A stretch of 64,000 bases of DNA from an uncultured Methanospirillum sp. (GCF_963668475.1 NZ_OY764544.1:3719986-3783985); one strand, 5' to 3'; positions 37,778-46,444 are shown, counted from the first letter of the stretch. Numbers and translations: made by a program. The notes: generated by a model not told the origin, from the sequence alone.

Positions 37778-38581
37778 ATGTCACATTCCGAAGATACGTG
37801 GAATTCTTTGATTATTTCTTCGCAAAATGCAAGGAACAACGTGAGTTATTACGAAGATGCGAACCGGGCACGTCAATATGATTCATCACGGTTGATTTGG
37901 GATGATGCTCAGCGAAGGGTAAGTTTGCTCAACCCTGACGCATCCTGGTCAGTTCTTGAAATCGGCCCAGGACCAGGAGTCATGACGATTCCTCTTGCGA
38001 AAAAGGTTAGATCAGTAACAGTTGTTGAGCCTTCATCCTCTATGGTTCAATTATTGTCAGGACATCTAAAAGATGCAGGTTTATCCAATATATCGATAAT
38101 TCATAAGAATTGGGAGTCAGTATCAAAAAGTGAAATAGGCCTTTATGATCTTGTTCTCGCATCATATTGTCTGGACATGATTGATATCAGGTCATCTCTG
38201 GAAAAAATGTGTTCCTGCGCAACCCGGGAGTTTCATCTCTGGTGGTTTATGGGAGTTACACATTGGGAAAAAATCAGGGATGAGATCAATCCGGGAATTG
38301 GTGTCCCTACACCCAAGGCAGATCTTCTGATGGATATACTAACTGATATGGACTATGTTCCAGACCTTGAAATCCTGCACGGAACCTCTTTTCCAAACAG
38401 GTATGAACGGATAGAGGATGCCTCCAGCCGTATGAATAATATTCTCGCAATGAAGCAGGACGATCCGCTTCCTGAAAGTGCCAGGATATTTATTGACAAG
38501 CATTGGAAAAAACCTGATGGAACATACGAATATGAGGATACTACTATCTATGCCCATATTACGATTCCTATGGCCCGGTGA
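37778..38581 (+). CDS. SAM-dependent methyltransferase, long type, inside a FecBCD cassette
   Basis: This 267-residue class I methyltransferase has motif I VLEIGPGPGVMTIPLAKKVR and the acidic loop VTVVEPSSSMVQLL, then NISIIHKNWESVSKSEIGLYDLVLAS. I start it at ATG 37778, 8 bases after the binding-protein stop. It lies between the binding-protein gene and the permease gene of one cassette, so it is embedded in the transporter operon. The WWFMGVTHWEKIRDE segment near residue 155 corresponds to the WHADIPQFEELY segment of the 28171 enzyme and may belong to the substrate pocket. Confidence 0.9.
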   Translation: MSHSEDTWNSLIISSQNARNNVSYYEDANRARQYDSSRLIWDDAQRRVSLLNPDASWSVLEIGPGPGVMTIPLAKKVRSVTVVEPSSSMVQLLSGHLKDAGLSNISIIHKNWESVSKSEIGLYDLVLASYCLDMIDIRSSLEKMCSCATREFHLWWFMGVTHWEKIRDEINPGIGVPTPKADLLMDILTDMDYVPDLEILHGTSFPNRYERIEDASSRMNNILAMKQDDPLPESARIFIDKHWKKPDGTYEYEDTTIYAHITIPMAR

Positions 38582-38584
38582 GTG

Positions 38585-39637
38585 ATGGAACGTTTCGATG
38601 AGCAACCCCGTATGCCCGATCTCTTCCCTGAAGTTGGGAGAAAGAAACTTCTAATCGGATTGAGTGCATTAGTCTTGCTAATCACTGCTGTTTTTGCAGT
38701 CACTGCTGGAGCATATCCGATATCTGTCCCGGATGTATACCTGACAATTCTTCAGCATCTGGGATTTCACGGGGAAAAACCTCTCATATATGATATAATT
38801 GTATGGGAGATCAGGATCCCCCGGGTTATTCTTGCTGCTCTTGTAGGTGCGGCACTGAGTATCTCGGGAGCAGTTTTTCAGGGAGTATTTCGAAATCCTC
38901 TGGTTGAGCCATACATTCTTGGTATCTCATCCGGAGCAGCAGCAGGGGCGGGAATTGCTATTGTTCTTGGAGTTACCCTTTTTTCTTTACAATGCACCGC
39001 CTTTATTGGAGGTATTCTTGCCACAACACTTGCATATTCACTTGCCTCTTCAGGAAAGGAAACTCCATTAGTGAACCTAATTCTCGCTGGTATTGTGGTG
39101 AATGCCCTATTTACTGCCCTGCTATCGTATCTGAAAACGATAGCCCCATATAGTCTCCTTCAGAATTTAACTTTCTGGTTGATGGGAGGCTTTTCTACAG
39201 CAGACTGGGAGGATGTGGCACTCATAGGGGTGCAGATCATTGCCTGTACTATTCTGTTATCATTTCTTGGATGGCAGTTAAATCTCCTTTCAATGGGTGA
39301 AGTTGAAGCACAATCCCTGGGTCTTGATATTAAAAAATGCAAAATCCTTCTCCTTGGTCTTGCAACATATATCACCTCTATATCTGTTGCAACAGTTGGA
39401 ATTATAGCCTGGGTCGGTTTGATCATTCCCCATATCGCCAGAATGACCATCGGACCAGATCATAGATATTTACTCCCGTTATCTGCATGTGTTGGAGGTT
39501 TTTTTGTAATTATTTGTGATACCTTTGCCAGGACTCTTATCGGATCAGAAATCCCAGTAAGTGTTATAACCTCTGCTTTGAGTGCACCATACCTGATGTA
39601 TCTTATTCGAACAAACCGGTCTGTCTTCTTTGGATAA
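38585..39637 (+). CDS. ABC transporter permease, FecCD/BtuC family
   Basis: This 350-residue permease contains IVWEIRIPRVILAALVGAAL, NPLVEPYILGISSGAAAGAG and IIAWVGLIIPHIARMTIGPDHRYLLP. The ATG at 38585 is taken; a GTG directly before it at 38582 is equally possible and both follow the methyltransferase stop immediately. It receives ligand from the binding protein at 36591 and couples to the ATPase that starts one base after its stop. Confidence 0.92.
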   Translation: MERFDEQPRMPDLFPEVGRKKLLIGLSALVLLITAVFAVTAGAYPISVPDVYLTILQHLGFHGEKPLIYDIIVWEIRIPRVILAALVGAALSISGAVFQGVFRNPLVEPYILGISSGAAAGAGIAIVLGVTLFSLQCTAFIGGILATTLAYSLASSGKETPLVNLILAGIVVNALFTALLSYLKTIAPYSLLQNLTFWLMGGFSTADWEDVALIGVQIIACTILLSFLGWQLNLLSMGEVEAQSLGLDIKKCKILLLGLATYITSISVATVGIIAWVGLIIPHIARMTIGPDHRYLLPLSACVGGFFVIICDTFARTLIGSEIPVSVITSALSAPYLMYLIRTNRSVFFG

Positions 39638-39638
39638 C

Positions 39639-40409
39639 ATGATAGCAGTGGAAAAGATTCAATCAGGTTATGGGAAGGTAAGTATACTGTTTGAACCCAG
39701 TTTTGATGTTAAGGAAGGATTGGTTTGTGGATTATTCGGACCGAACGGTTCTGGAAAAACAACCCTGTTAAAGTGTCTTTCTGGAGCCCATCCTTACTAT
39801 TCAGGGTCAGCCCGGGTAAAAAATTTCGAGATCAACCAGATGAAAAACCGTGACCTGGCACGATATATTGCATATGTTCCACAAAACCATACTCCCCCAT
39901 TCCCATTTCTTGTAAAAGAAGTGGTATTGATGGGGAGAAATCCATTTCTCTCTAGGCTTTCAGGTCCCGGTAGATCAGATATGGAGAATACCTGGAGGGT
40001 TCTTCAACAGTTAGGTATTGAAGATCTGGCTAATCGTCCATATACTGAACTATCTGGTGGACAGCGTCAACTGGTGATTCTTGCTCGAGCACTTAATCAA
40101 AACACTCCTGTTCTCTTACTTGATGAACCATCGTCTGCACTGGATTTTCGTAATCAGATTATTTTGTGGAAAACACTTCGAAGATTAGCAGATTCTGGAA
40201 AAACAATTATTGCCTGCACGCATGATCCAAATCATATCAGTTGGTTTTGTGATCAGGTTGTTGTATTACAAACGGGCACTGTTCTTTCTGTTGGTAAACC
40301 AAAGGATGTAATTACTGAATCTATGCTGAAAAACCTGTATGGTGATTTATGCACTGTTGGATGCTGTAACAATCAGCAGATAATTATTCCCCATGATAAT
40401 CTCCATTAA
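39639..40409 (+). CDS. ABC transporter ATP-binding protein, FecE/BtuD family
   Basis: This 256-residue ATPase has Walker A GPNGSGKTTLLKC, Q-loop YVPQNHTPPFPFLVKEVVLMG, signature LSGGQRQLVILARAL and Walker B VLLLDEPSSALD. The ATG at 39639 is chosen over an in-frame TTG at 39630 that would overlap the permease. It closes the four-gene cassette. A decayed copy of its Walker A region follows 45 bases after its stop. Confidence 0.92.
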   Translation: MIAVEKIQSGYGKVSILFEPSFDVKEGLVCGLFGPNGSGKTTLLKCLSGAHPYYSGSARVKNFEINQMKNRDLARYIAYVPQNHTPPFPFLVKEVVLMGRNPFLSRLSGPGRSDMENTWRVLQQLGIEDLANRPYTELSGGQRQLVILARALNQNTPVLLLDEPSSALDFRNQIILWKTLRRLADSGKTIIACTHDPNHISWFCDQVVVLQTGTVLSVGKPKDVITESMLKNLYGDLCTVGCCNNQQIIIPHDNLH

Positions 40410-40454
40410 TCAGCGTTTTTTAATAAAGACTCCAAATCTCATCACCTAGAGAAA

Positions 40455-40520
40455 GAAGGGGTTATTGATCCATTTGGACTTAACAGTGTAGGAAAGACCA
40501 CCCTTTTTATCGCATGCTGA
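40455..40520 (+). pseudogene. Fragment of an ABC ATPase (Walker A region)
   Basis: The plus-strand frame reads EGVIDPFGLNSVGKTTLF before a stop at 40518-40520. It lines up with EGLVCGLFGPNGSGKTTLL of the intact ATPase upstream, with the Walker A lysine and threonines kept but the glycine-rich loop changed. The rest of the gene is missing. This is a remnant of a further transporter cassette. Confidence 0.7.
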
Positions 40521-40538
40521 TATTGGCAGAATAATAGC

Positions 40539-40661
40539 ATGATCATTACTGATATGCGCAATAATGAGATCACTATCCCGGAAAACCCGAACGAGTAGTT
40601 ATTGTTCAGGGTGAATCCCTGAACCAGATTGTTAAAGCTCTCAAAGTTACTGCAATGGAAC
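40539..40661 (+). pseudogene. Fragment of a FecB-type binding protein, frameshifted
   Basis: From 40539 the frame reads MIITDMRNNEITIPENP and then hits a TAG. Moving by one base at about 40590 restores similarity: PERVVIVQGESLNQIVKALKV. Together these align with the mature N-terminus of the binding protein at 36591 (VTDMREKQVTIPADPQKVVIL and on to MKALGV). The signal peptide and the rest are absent. A one-base deletion in the Asn-Pro-Glu codons explains the frameshift. Confidence 0.75.
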
Positions 40662-40945
40662 AGCAATTATTGAACCATTTTGAATTAGTACTAGGTGTTT
40701 GTTCAGATCAAAATCACAGCTTTCGATTACGTCTCAATGAAAATGAAATCCGAATAACTGCACACCTTAACGCGAGGGTAAGATCATGCACGGTTATCAC
40801 AACAGATACTTCAGGATACAAATTTCCAGATGAAGCCCAATCTTTTCAACCAATAGGGAATAATTTTTTTATTGGGATTATTATGCTAAAAAGGCAAAAC
40901 TCATTGGAATTCAAATTTTTATTAATCCCCAACATTGGGAATTAA
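40655..40945 (+). other. Unrecognised ORF continuing from the binding-protein fragment
   Basis: A 96-residue open frame continues in the same frame as the second half of the binding-protein remnant. Its sequence (FELVLGVCSDQNHSFRLRLNENEIR and on) is not recognised and has no signal, motif or ribosome binding site. It is probably decayed transporter or methyltransferase sequence rather than a functional gene. Confidence 0.25.
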
Positions 40946-41043
40946 CATATTGGACAATACTGAATAAAATGGATAAAAACCACCTTAATAAATGAATTTA
41001 GGGTATATTCCTAATGTATTGCAACGTTTGGGATGAAGAGTAA

Positions 41044-41937
41044 TTAGGAGTCATCCACACATGTGGACGTTAACTCTATTTTCTCATTCACATTCCAGAC
41101 CATCATGCCGGTGGTTGCAACAGTCTCTGATAGATATCGTTTATCTTTCACCTTGGCCTCATAATAGGTTCTGATCTGCTCTCTCATCTGATCAGTAATA
41201 TCCCGTGAAGTATGGAAGAACCCACAAACAGAGTTGACCACTTCATCCACTGTTTCATCATTCTTCCACACATCCTGAACGATCTCTACCTTCGGGTGGT
41301 ACCCTCGGAGATATAGTTCCATAAATGGAAGATAAAACCCATGCATACCTTCCCTGAATTCTTCATTAAAAAGCATCCGGTAGAGTTCATAATATGAAGC
41401 GTCCCACCTTCTGTGTACCCACCCGCTATAATAGCAGACTCCCTTTGATACATTTAGCATTTTTTCAAATGTTGCAGGACATCTGACAGCCGGAGTCATG
41501 GAGGCGATGACAAGGTCAAACTTTCCTTTCATCCCTTCAGTTGCTACATCCAGTTCATCCCAGTTCCGGTGCAGGATCCCGGCCAGAGTGACACCCTCCA
41601 TTGTAGCTCGTTCTGATAACTTACTGAGCATTCCATCTGAGAAATCAAGGGCTGTTACGTGAGCTCCGGCTTTTGCCAAAGGAATTGCGATGGACCCTGT
41701 TCCTGCACCGATATCCAAAACGCTTGCATCCTGCAATTCAATTCCAGAACTTGTTATCAGATTCAGTATTCGAAATATCCGCTCATCTGCTCTTTCCTGA
41801 TCCTGGTGTCGGTCATATTTACCTGACATAAAATTCCAGAAGCCTGCCTGCATAGGTCCTCGGTTTTTTTGCGATCTGGTTGATTCCTCCCAGAATTCTT
41901 CCCAGAACCGGACATTAATGTTACAGGGATGTGTCAT
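41044..41937 (-). CDS. SAM-dependent methyltransferase, long type
   Basis: This 297-residue class I methyltransferase has motif I VLDIGAGTGSIAIPLAKAGAH and the acidic loop VTALDFSDGMLSKL, then LAGILHRNWDELDVA. The N-terminus NVRFWEEFWEESTRSQKNRGP recalls the WNELW start of the long type. It differs from its relatives by an SGWVHRRWDASYYELYRML segment. It stands alone, facing the decayed cassette, and may have served it. Confidence 0.88.
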   Translation of the reverse strand: MTHPCNINVRFWEEFWEESTRSQKNRGPMQAGFWNFMSGKYDRHQDQERADERIFRILNLITSSGIELQDASVLDIGAGTGSIAIPLAKAGAHVTALDFSDGMLSKLSERATMEGVTLAGILHRNWDELDVATEGMKGKFDLVIASMTPAVRCPATFEKMLNVSKGVCYYSGWVHRRWDASYYELYRMLFNEEFREGMHGFYLPFMELYLRGYHPKVEIVQDVWKNDETVDEVVNSVCGFFHTSRDITDQMREQIRTYYEAKVKDKRYLSETVATTGMMVWNVNEKIELTSTCVDDS

Positions 41938-42221
41938 TGTATCTCCATTACATGAAGGTCTTTAGCGATGATCTTCAGAAACTATTTTGGATAGAATCTA
42001 TAAAAGATGTGATGATTTTACTTTTTGTTATACGAGATATGAAATATTATACTAACTCATGTACGGCCTATTGCTTAGCCCAGCCAGAACCCAAAAGGTA
42101 AAAGAAGAACCCATACCGTTTGTAAGGAAATAGGTTTTGATTTACCGATGTGTATGTTGTTAGGTTCTGATCACCCAAAAATAGGAACACAGGACCTTAA
42201 CAAAAATGTAAGTTATATCGA

Positions 42222-43211
42222 TTAAATACTAATATCAAGGGATTTTCGCACGCTATCGGCATTCATCCCAGAACTGAGTCTTCCACCATAAAGAAGTTTT
42301 ATTGTATCTTTATCTAATTCAGATAATGTTGCTGATGAATTTGCTTTAACTGAAAAGAAACTGTCAGGTTCAGATGATGTTTCACCATGTAAACCTGCAT
42401 TCCAAAGAAAAGCCTTTTGGAGATAATACCTACGCTCTTGTCCTTCTAACCCGTTCCAGAGATATACATAATCAGGACCAATGATCCCTACCATCGTTCC
42501 GTTTTTATTTTTAAGAAGTCCTTCTGTTGATGACTTGTATTTGTCATCCTTGTAATCATCAAGAAATTCCCGTTTTGTGATGGTTACCCGGTAATAATGA
42601 TACGGAACCACCTCATAATTATTTTTTAGAGAACCTTTTTGTACTGATTCATCCTCAAACTGTGCTGTAACAGAGAGGTTATTAAATTCGCGTGCAAATG
42701 CCAAAGCGGTGTTTACATCATCGTTGGTATATTCCTCATTAAACCAGAACATATAATCCGGCTCTGCCTGAAGAAGGGTATTATTGGCACTATCTTTTCC
42801 ATATAAAATCGATATCAGATGCTCGGTAATCCTATCTTTATAATCGGTATTGTCCCTGTTTATTAGCAAATACTCATCAGATTGAAGATCTGCATTCAGG
42901 TACATCGCCTCAGAAGTAGAGATGCCGAGTAGTTGCCCAGGCCCTATCTTGATAACATGATCATTATCATTTGAATTCACTTTGACATTCTGGAGAATGC
43001 CCGGAGAGACAAGTTTGACTTCATAAATGGGGTTTGTATCCTTTTCAATGGTAATATTTGGGGATACTAATCCGGTTGAGGTATCAGGTATTGAAGACAG
43101 AAGATTGTCATTTTGATCAACTGACCGATCTCCAATGCAACTACCAATCAAACCCATTCCCAGTATAAGGATGATACAGTACCTGAAAATCCACGACGAA
43201 CTTCTATTCAT
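42222..43211 (-). CDS. Predicted lipoprotein with DUF2927-like C-terminus
   Basis: This 329-residue protein starts at ATG 43211 with a hydrophobic segment and a lipobox (MGLIGSC), so it is probably anchored at the outer face of the membrane. The C-terminal 120 residues resemble DUF2927 proteins: EFNNLS near the start of the domain, FLWNAGLHGETSSEPDSFF, then LSELDKDTIKLLYGGRLSSGM. DUF2927 looks like a metzincin-type peptidase fold; the HExxH zinc site is not present here, so it is unlikely to be an active protease. It is a divergent paralogue of the next gene, transcribed away from it. The function is unknown. Confidence 0.6.
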   Translation of the reverse strand: MNRSSSWIFRYCIILILGMGLIGSCIGDRSVDQNDNLLSSIPDTSTGLVSPNITIEKDTNPIYEVKLVSPGILQNVKVNSNDNDHVIKIGPGQLLGISTSEAMYLNADLQSDEYLLINRDNTDYKDRITEHLISILYGKDSANNTLLQAEPDYMFWFNEEYTNDDVNTALAFAREFNNLSVTAQFEDESVQKGSLKNNYEVVPYHYYRVTITKREFLDDYKDDKYKSSTEGLLKNKNGTMVGIIGPDYVYLWNGLEGQERRYYLQKAFLWNAGLHGETSSEPDSFFSVKANSSATLSELDKDTIKLLYGGRLSSGMNADSVRKSLDISI

Positions 43212-43391
43212 ACAAGTGATGTTTATTGGATACACATATATTTCATTTCAACCCAAACTCTTTGTTATAATAAAGTAATAATTTCTTACCTTTCGTTCGC
43301 TGCAAGTTTATGCAAGAGTATAAATAAACACATAAAATCACACAAAATAATTTCAAAATACTGAAATAATAGTATAAATAATAAATTTAGT

Positions 43392-44435
43392 ATGAATAGT
43401 CGGACCGTATGCACCATGATAATTATTCTCTTAGGTATGACCCTGGTTGCAGGATGCACCGGGCTTATGGAGGCAAGTGATCTCAACGTAACGCATAATA
43501 AAACAGTGAACACGAGTCAGACTACTGCTAATGTAAGTGAAAAAGAGACGACAAACTCAGTAAAGCCGACAACAACACCGAAGAAAACAGTATCACAATC
43601 CTCATCTACAGATGCAAAAGCCGGTGAAACTTTTTACAATATCAGGATAGTCCCGGCTTCAGAACTGGAAAAACTCCAGAAGGAGATGGGTTCTGATGAA
43701 TATCTGGTGAAAAATGACAAGGATTATGTCCTTGGAATAGTATCCTCAAAAGGACTGACACTTCGGGGGGATCTTATGCAACTTGAGAGTCAGACTGGAA
43801 GTGTCGGGAAAGATTTTGATAAAGAGGATGTTTATCTTCATATGCTGGATATCGCCTTTGGTCTGGATAACTCAAAGATTAAACTCTTTAAATCAAACAA
43901 AAAATACCAGTTCTGGCTTGATGGGTATTATTCCAACTCAGAAATTGCCTATGTTAAGGATTTGGCAACCCTCTTCAACTCGATATCAGGCACTACCGAG
44001 TTTGAAGATGAAGATGTTGCACTAGGTTTCTTAAATTCCAATTATGCTGAAATTCCATACAACTATTACAATATAAAAATATTTACCGACAAGATGCTGA
44101 AGCAGTATTATGATGATAAGAAAAAGGATAGTGACCATCTGATAAAGAATCAGAACGGAGAACTCATTGGAATTGTAAATGATGACTATGTCTACCTGCT
44201 CAATACTCTTAGTGAAGACGACCAAAAATACTACATCCTGAAGGGACTCCTCTACAGTATGGGCTTTCATGGAACCTCATACAAGAATAAGGAGAGTTTC
44301 TTCTATCGCAATGAAGGAGTGAATCGCAATTTAAGCGATCTTGACAAGGAAGCAATAAAAGTAATGTATGGTGGGGGCCTGAAAGCTGGTGATACTCTTG
44401 AAACAGCGAGAAAGACCTTCGGGCTTTCAACATAA
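43392..44435 (+). CDS. Predicted lipoprotein with DUF2927-like C-terminus
   Basis: This 347-residue lipoprotein has a clear lipobox (LVAGC at residues 18-22), then a Thr/Ser-rich linker (about residues 30-80) typical of archaeal surface proteins. The domain shares with its neighbour the pattern YQFWLDGYYSNSEI, TEFEDEDVALGFLNSNY, YILKGLLYSMGFHGTSYKN, and LSDLDKEAIKVMYGGGLKAGD. The HExxH motif is missing. The two genes are divergent with a 180-base promoter gap and are flanked by methyltransferase genes. It may bind something at the cell surface; the enzyme activity of the fold seems lost. Confidence 0.6.
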   Translation: MNSRTVCTMIIILLGMTLVAGCTGLMEASDLNVTHNKTVNTSQTTANVSEKETTNSVKPTTTPKKTVSQSSSTDAKAGETFYNIRIVPASELEKLQKEMGSDEYLVKNDKDYVLGIVSSKGLTLRGDLMQLESQTGSVGKDFDKEDVYLHMLDIAFGLDNSKIKLFKSNKKYQFWLDGYYSNSEIAYVKDLATLFNSISGTTEFEDEDVALGFLNSNYAEIPYNYYNIKIFTDKMLKQYYDDKKKDSDHLIKNQNGELIGIVNDDYVYLLNTLSEDDQKYYILKGLLYSMGFHGTSYKNKESFFYRNEGVNRNLSDLDKEAIKVMYGGGLKAGDTLETARKTFGLST

Positions 44436-44525
44436 CTCAATTCAATTTTTACAAAAAAAGGTATTGTATGCCCCACTTGGCAATTTGTAGATAATACTTA
44501 ATCCAACGGTTGATACCGTCCCTAA

Positions 44526-45365
44526 CTAACCATCCAGACGTTTTACAGCTGTAATAAGAATACTTTTAAAAAATACGGTCTCGACCCAGGTAGTATATCT
44601 GATAGAGGGAATTTCCAGTCTACTATTCTGAGTTATCTCTTCAAATCCACCTCTTTTTAGTATCTCCATATCATATGAGGGTCCTCTTTGAGAAAACGAC
44701 CCGAGAGCGGTTGTACTCTCATGATCTAGCAACGAAACTTTTGGCATGCCAGGAGATGCAGAACCGGATGGGATCTTTGTAGAAAGGAACCCTGCTGAAT
44801 TGAAGTACTTCATGTAGGGCACCCTGGCCACTCTGTCGATCAGGATCACTCTGCCACCCGGACGAAGTACACGTCTGAACTCATGAATTACACGCCCTGG
44901 GTGCAGCACCGACCAGAGTACATCACAACAGAGCACGAGATCAAACGAGGCATCATCAAAAAGAAGGAACTCAAGATCGCCTCGTTTCAGCGTAGGTGCA
45001 GTTTTCTTTTCAGATGTAAACTCCCGTGCTGCAGCGATCATAGGATGCGAGAGATCAATCCCGGTTACGATATGACCCAGCTCACAGAGCATGACCGAAA
45101 AGAGCCCGGGGCCACATCCGGCATCCAGCACTGTAGTAGAGCGGGTGCCAATCAGATCATGAAAGAGCAGTTTCCATTTTACAACCGCCCTATCCTTCTC
45201 ATTCTCAAAAAAATGCCGCTGACGCAGGGAATACCGGGGAGCTACCTGATCCCAGTATGAAGCGATCTGCATCTTGGTCTGCCACCCGTCAAAAGGAAGA
45301 GGAATATATGCATTCGCTCCGATTCTGTCTCCAGAATGAGGGAATTTATCAATGCCTCTGTTCAT
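44526..45365 (-). CDS. SAM-dependent methyltransferase, short type
   Basis: This 279-residue class I methyltransferase has motif I VLDAGCGPGLFSVMLCELGH, the acidic loop VTGIDLSHPMIAAA, motif GDLEFLLFDDASFDLVLCC, and DVLWSVLHPGRVIHEFRRVLRPGG. Its first 30 residues are an extension before the SYWDQVAPRYS element; a start at MQIASYWD would match the family length better. The ATG at 45365 overlaps the stop of the half-length binding-protein gene by 4 bases, again tying methyltransferase to binding protein. Confidence 0.85.
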   Translation of the reverse strand: MNRGIDKFPHSGDRIGANAYIPLPFDGWQTKMQIASYWDQVAPRYSLRQRHFFENEKDRAVVKWKLLFHDLIGTRSTTVLDAGCGPGLFSVMLCELGHIVTGIDLSHPMIAAAREFTSEKKTAPTLKRGDLEFLLFDDASFDLVLCCDVLWSVLHPGRVIHEFRRVLRPGGRVILIDRVARVPYMKYFNSAGFLSTKIPSGSASPGMPKVSLLDHESTTALGSFSQRGPSYDMEILKRGGFEEITQNSRLEIPSIRYTTWVETVFFKSILITAVKRLDG

Positions 45366-45922
45366 CCTACAATCCTGTCAAATCGCTCAGGAATTGCCTG
45401 CAACTCTCCTAAAATGCTCTCCAGTATCTGACTGACATCTGTGCTCTCAAACCCATCACTCTGGTTTGGAAAGACTGACACCGATGCGACAGAAAGACGT
45501 GCCTGTTCCATCTTTGAGATGATCTCGTCGCTGAGGTTTCCGACAAGGACAAGATCGGGATCGAGCCGGGATATCATCGCAATATCTGGATCATCAGATG
45601 GACCCACAACCGGGCACAACGGCCCTTCAGGAAAGAAATTATCATTTTTTGCTGAGTCCTGATCAACTCCTACCAGAAGAGGAAGGATCTTCAGAGCATA
45701 TGCAGCCATGATTATCTGCGACGAAGAGTCGAGAATAACAATTCGCTGGAGTGGAAGAGTCAGATTGATCCTTCGGTTCTTAAAATCAGAAACCGGCAAC
45801 GAGATCCAGGGAAGTCCATTGGCATGTGCAAATACTCCAACTGCAACAAGAGTACTCAGCCAGATTGTTGTCAGAAGATATGCAGAAAGGCAGTATACTG
45901 TATTCGTATCAGAACGGTTCAT
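45362..45922 (-). CDS. Half-length FecB-type binding protein (N-lobe only)
   Basis: This 186-residue protein starts at ATG 45922 (a GTG at 45937 is possible) with a hydrophobic signal or anchor segment over about residues 10-35. It then follows the N-lobe of a FecB/BtuF-type binding protein: NLTLPLQRIVILDSSSQII, VGVDQDSA, and ISRLDPDLVLVGNLSDEIISKM. It stops at about the end of the long inter-lobe helix, so the C-lobe is missing. The clean stop/start overlap with the methyltransferase argues that the short form is kept on purpose or truncated recently without disturbing the downstream gene. It could not close on a ligand in the normal way. Confidence 0.65.
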   Translation of the reverse strand: MNRSDTNTVYCLSAYLLTTIWLSTLVAVGVFAHANGLPWISLPVSDFKNRRINLTLPLQRIVILDSSSQIIMAAYALKILPLLVGVDQDSAKNDNFFPEGPLCPVVGPSDDPDIAMISRLDPDLVLVGNLSDEIISKMEQARLSVASVSVFPNQSDGFESTDVSQILESILGELQAIPERFDRIVG

Positions 45923-46048
45923 GTACTCATAGCCCACGAATGTGACATATAATTCTCATTTGTATAGAATCGAGGATCAAAAAGAGACTAATCCCTCAGA
46001 TCCTGATGTTGAGCAGATCATACCGTTATTATGGGTATAGGCACTGTG

Positions 46049-46387
46049 TTACAGGTGAAAGTCGCTGCTTTCAGGACTCTTGATGCGAAGACTCTGCTCA
46101 ACAGGCATGACAAATATCCGTCCGTCACACCCTCCACCACTGTACCCTCCTTCACACAGAACGCTTATGGCCAGATCAACCTGGTCATCATCCACAGTCA
46201 TTTCCACTTTCGTCTTGTAGAGAAACCCGTGAGCATTTCGTTCCTGGCTCAGGTTTTCGGTAAAATCTCCAGATATTCTCCTGTACCAGGCATCATAATA
46301 ACTGATTGAACCGTGTTCTATCTTGCTGATCTTGTCAAGAACAACCGGGAGCCGATCAGGTTTTATCACTGCCTCGATCTTTTTCAT
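46049..46387 (-). CDS. Divergent nitrogen-regulatory P-II-like protein
   Basis: This 112-residue protein has the P-II start MKKIEAVIKPDRLPVVLDKI, the strand KTKVEMTVDDDQVDLAISVL and the C-terminal GRIFVMPVEQSLRIKS, so the trimeric ferredoxin-like fold is likely. The T-loop is changed: it reads YDAWYRRISGDFTENLSQER and lacks the GRQKGHTE element and the uridylylation Tyr of GlnB, and the ATP-binding loop TGKIGDGKIF is replaced by EGGYSGGGCDGRIF. It should therefore not be a classical GlnB/GlnK. No ammonium transporter is adjacent; it lies next to the mcrD/hmd genes with a palindromic operator over its TATA box, which suggests a metal-linked or energy-linked role. Confidence 0.8.
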   Translation of the reverse strand: MKKIEAVIKPDRLPVVLDKISKIEHGSISYYDAWYRRISGDFTENLSQERNAHGFLYKTKVEMTVDDDQVDLAISVLCEGGYSGGGCDGRIFVMPVEQSLRIKSPESSDFHL

Positions 46388-46416
46388 ACGTAATACTTGA
46401 TCTGCTCTGCTGATGA

Positions 46417-46444
46417 ATATTACGTTTTATAAAATTAGTAACAC
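46417..46444 (-). promoter_or_regulatory. NikR-like palindrome spanning the TATA box of the P-II-like gene
   Basis: The half-sites ATATTAC and GTAACAC are separated by 14 bases. The spacer contains a TATA-like ATTTTATAAAA on the minus strand, about 37 to 48 bases ahead of the start codon, so a repressor bound here would exclude TBP. A separate inverted pair, CGTAATA at 46389-46395 and TATTACG at 46418-46424, lies in the leader. Confidence 0.6.

Noticed and set aside
46389..46424. Inverted pair CGTAATA and TATTACG in the leader of the P-II-like gene
   Set aside because: Spacing is 22 bases; it shares one half-site with the better 14-base-spaced palindrome, so I did not count it as a separate operator.
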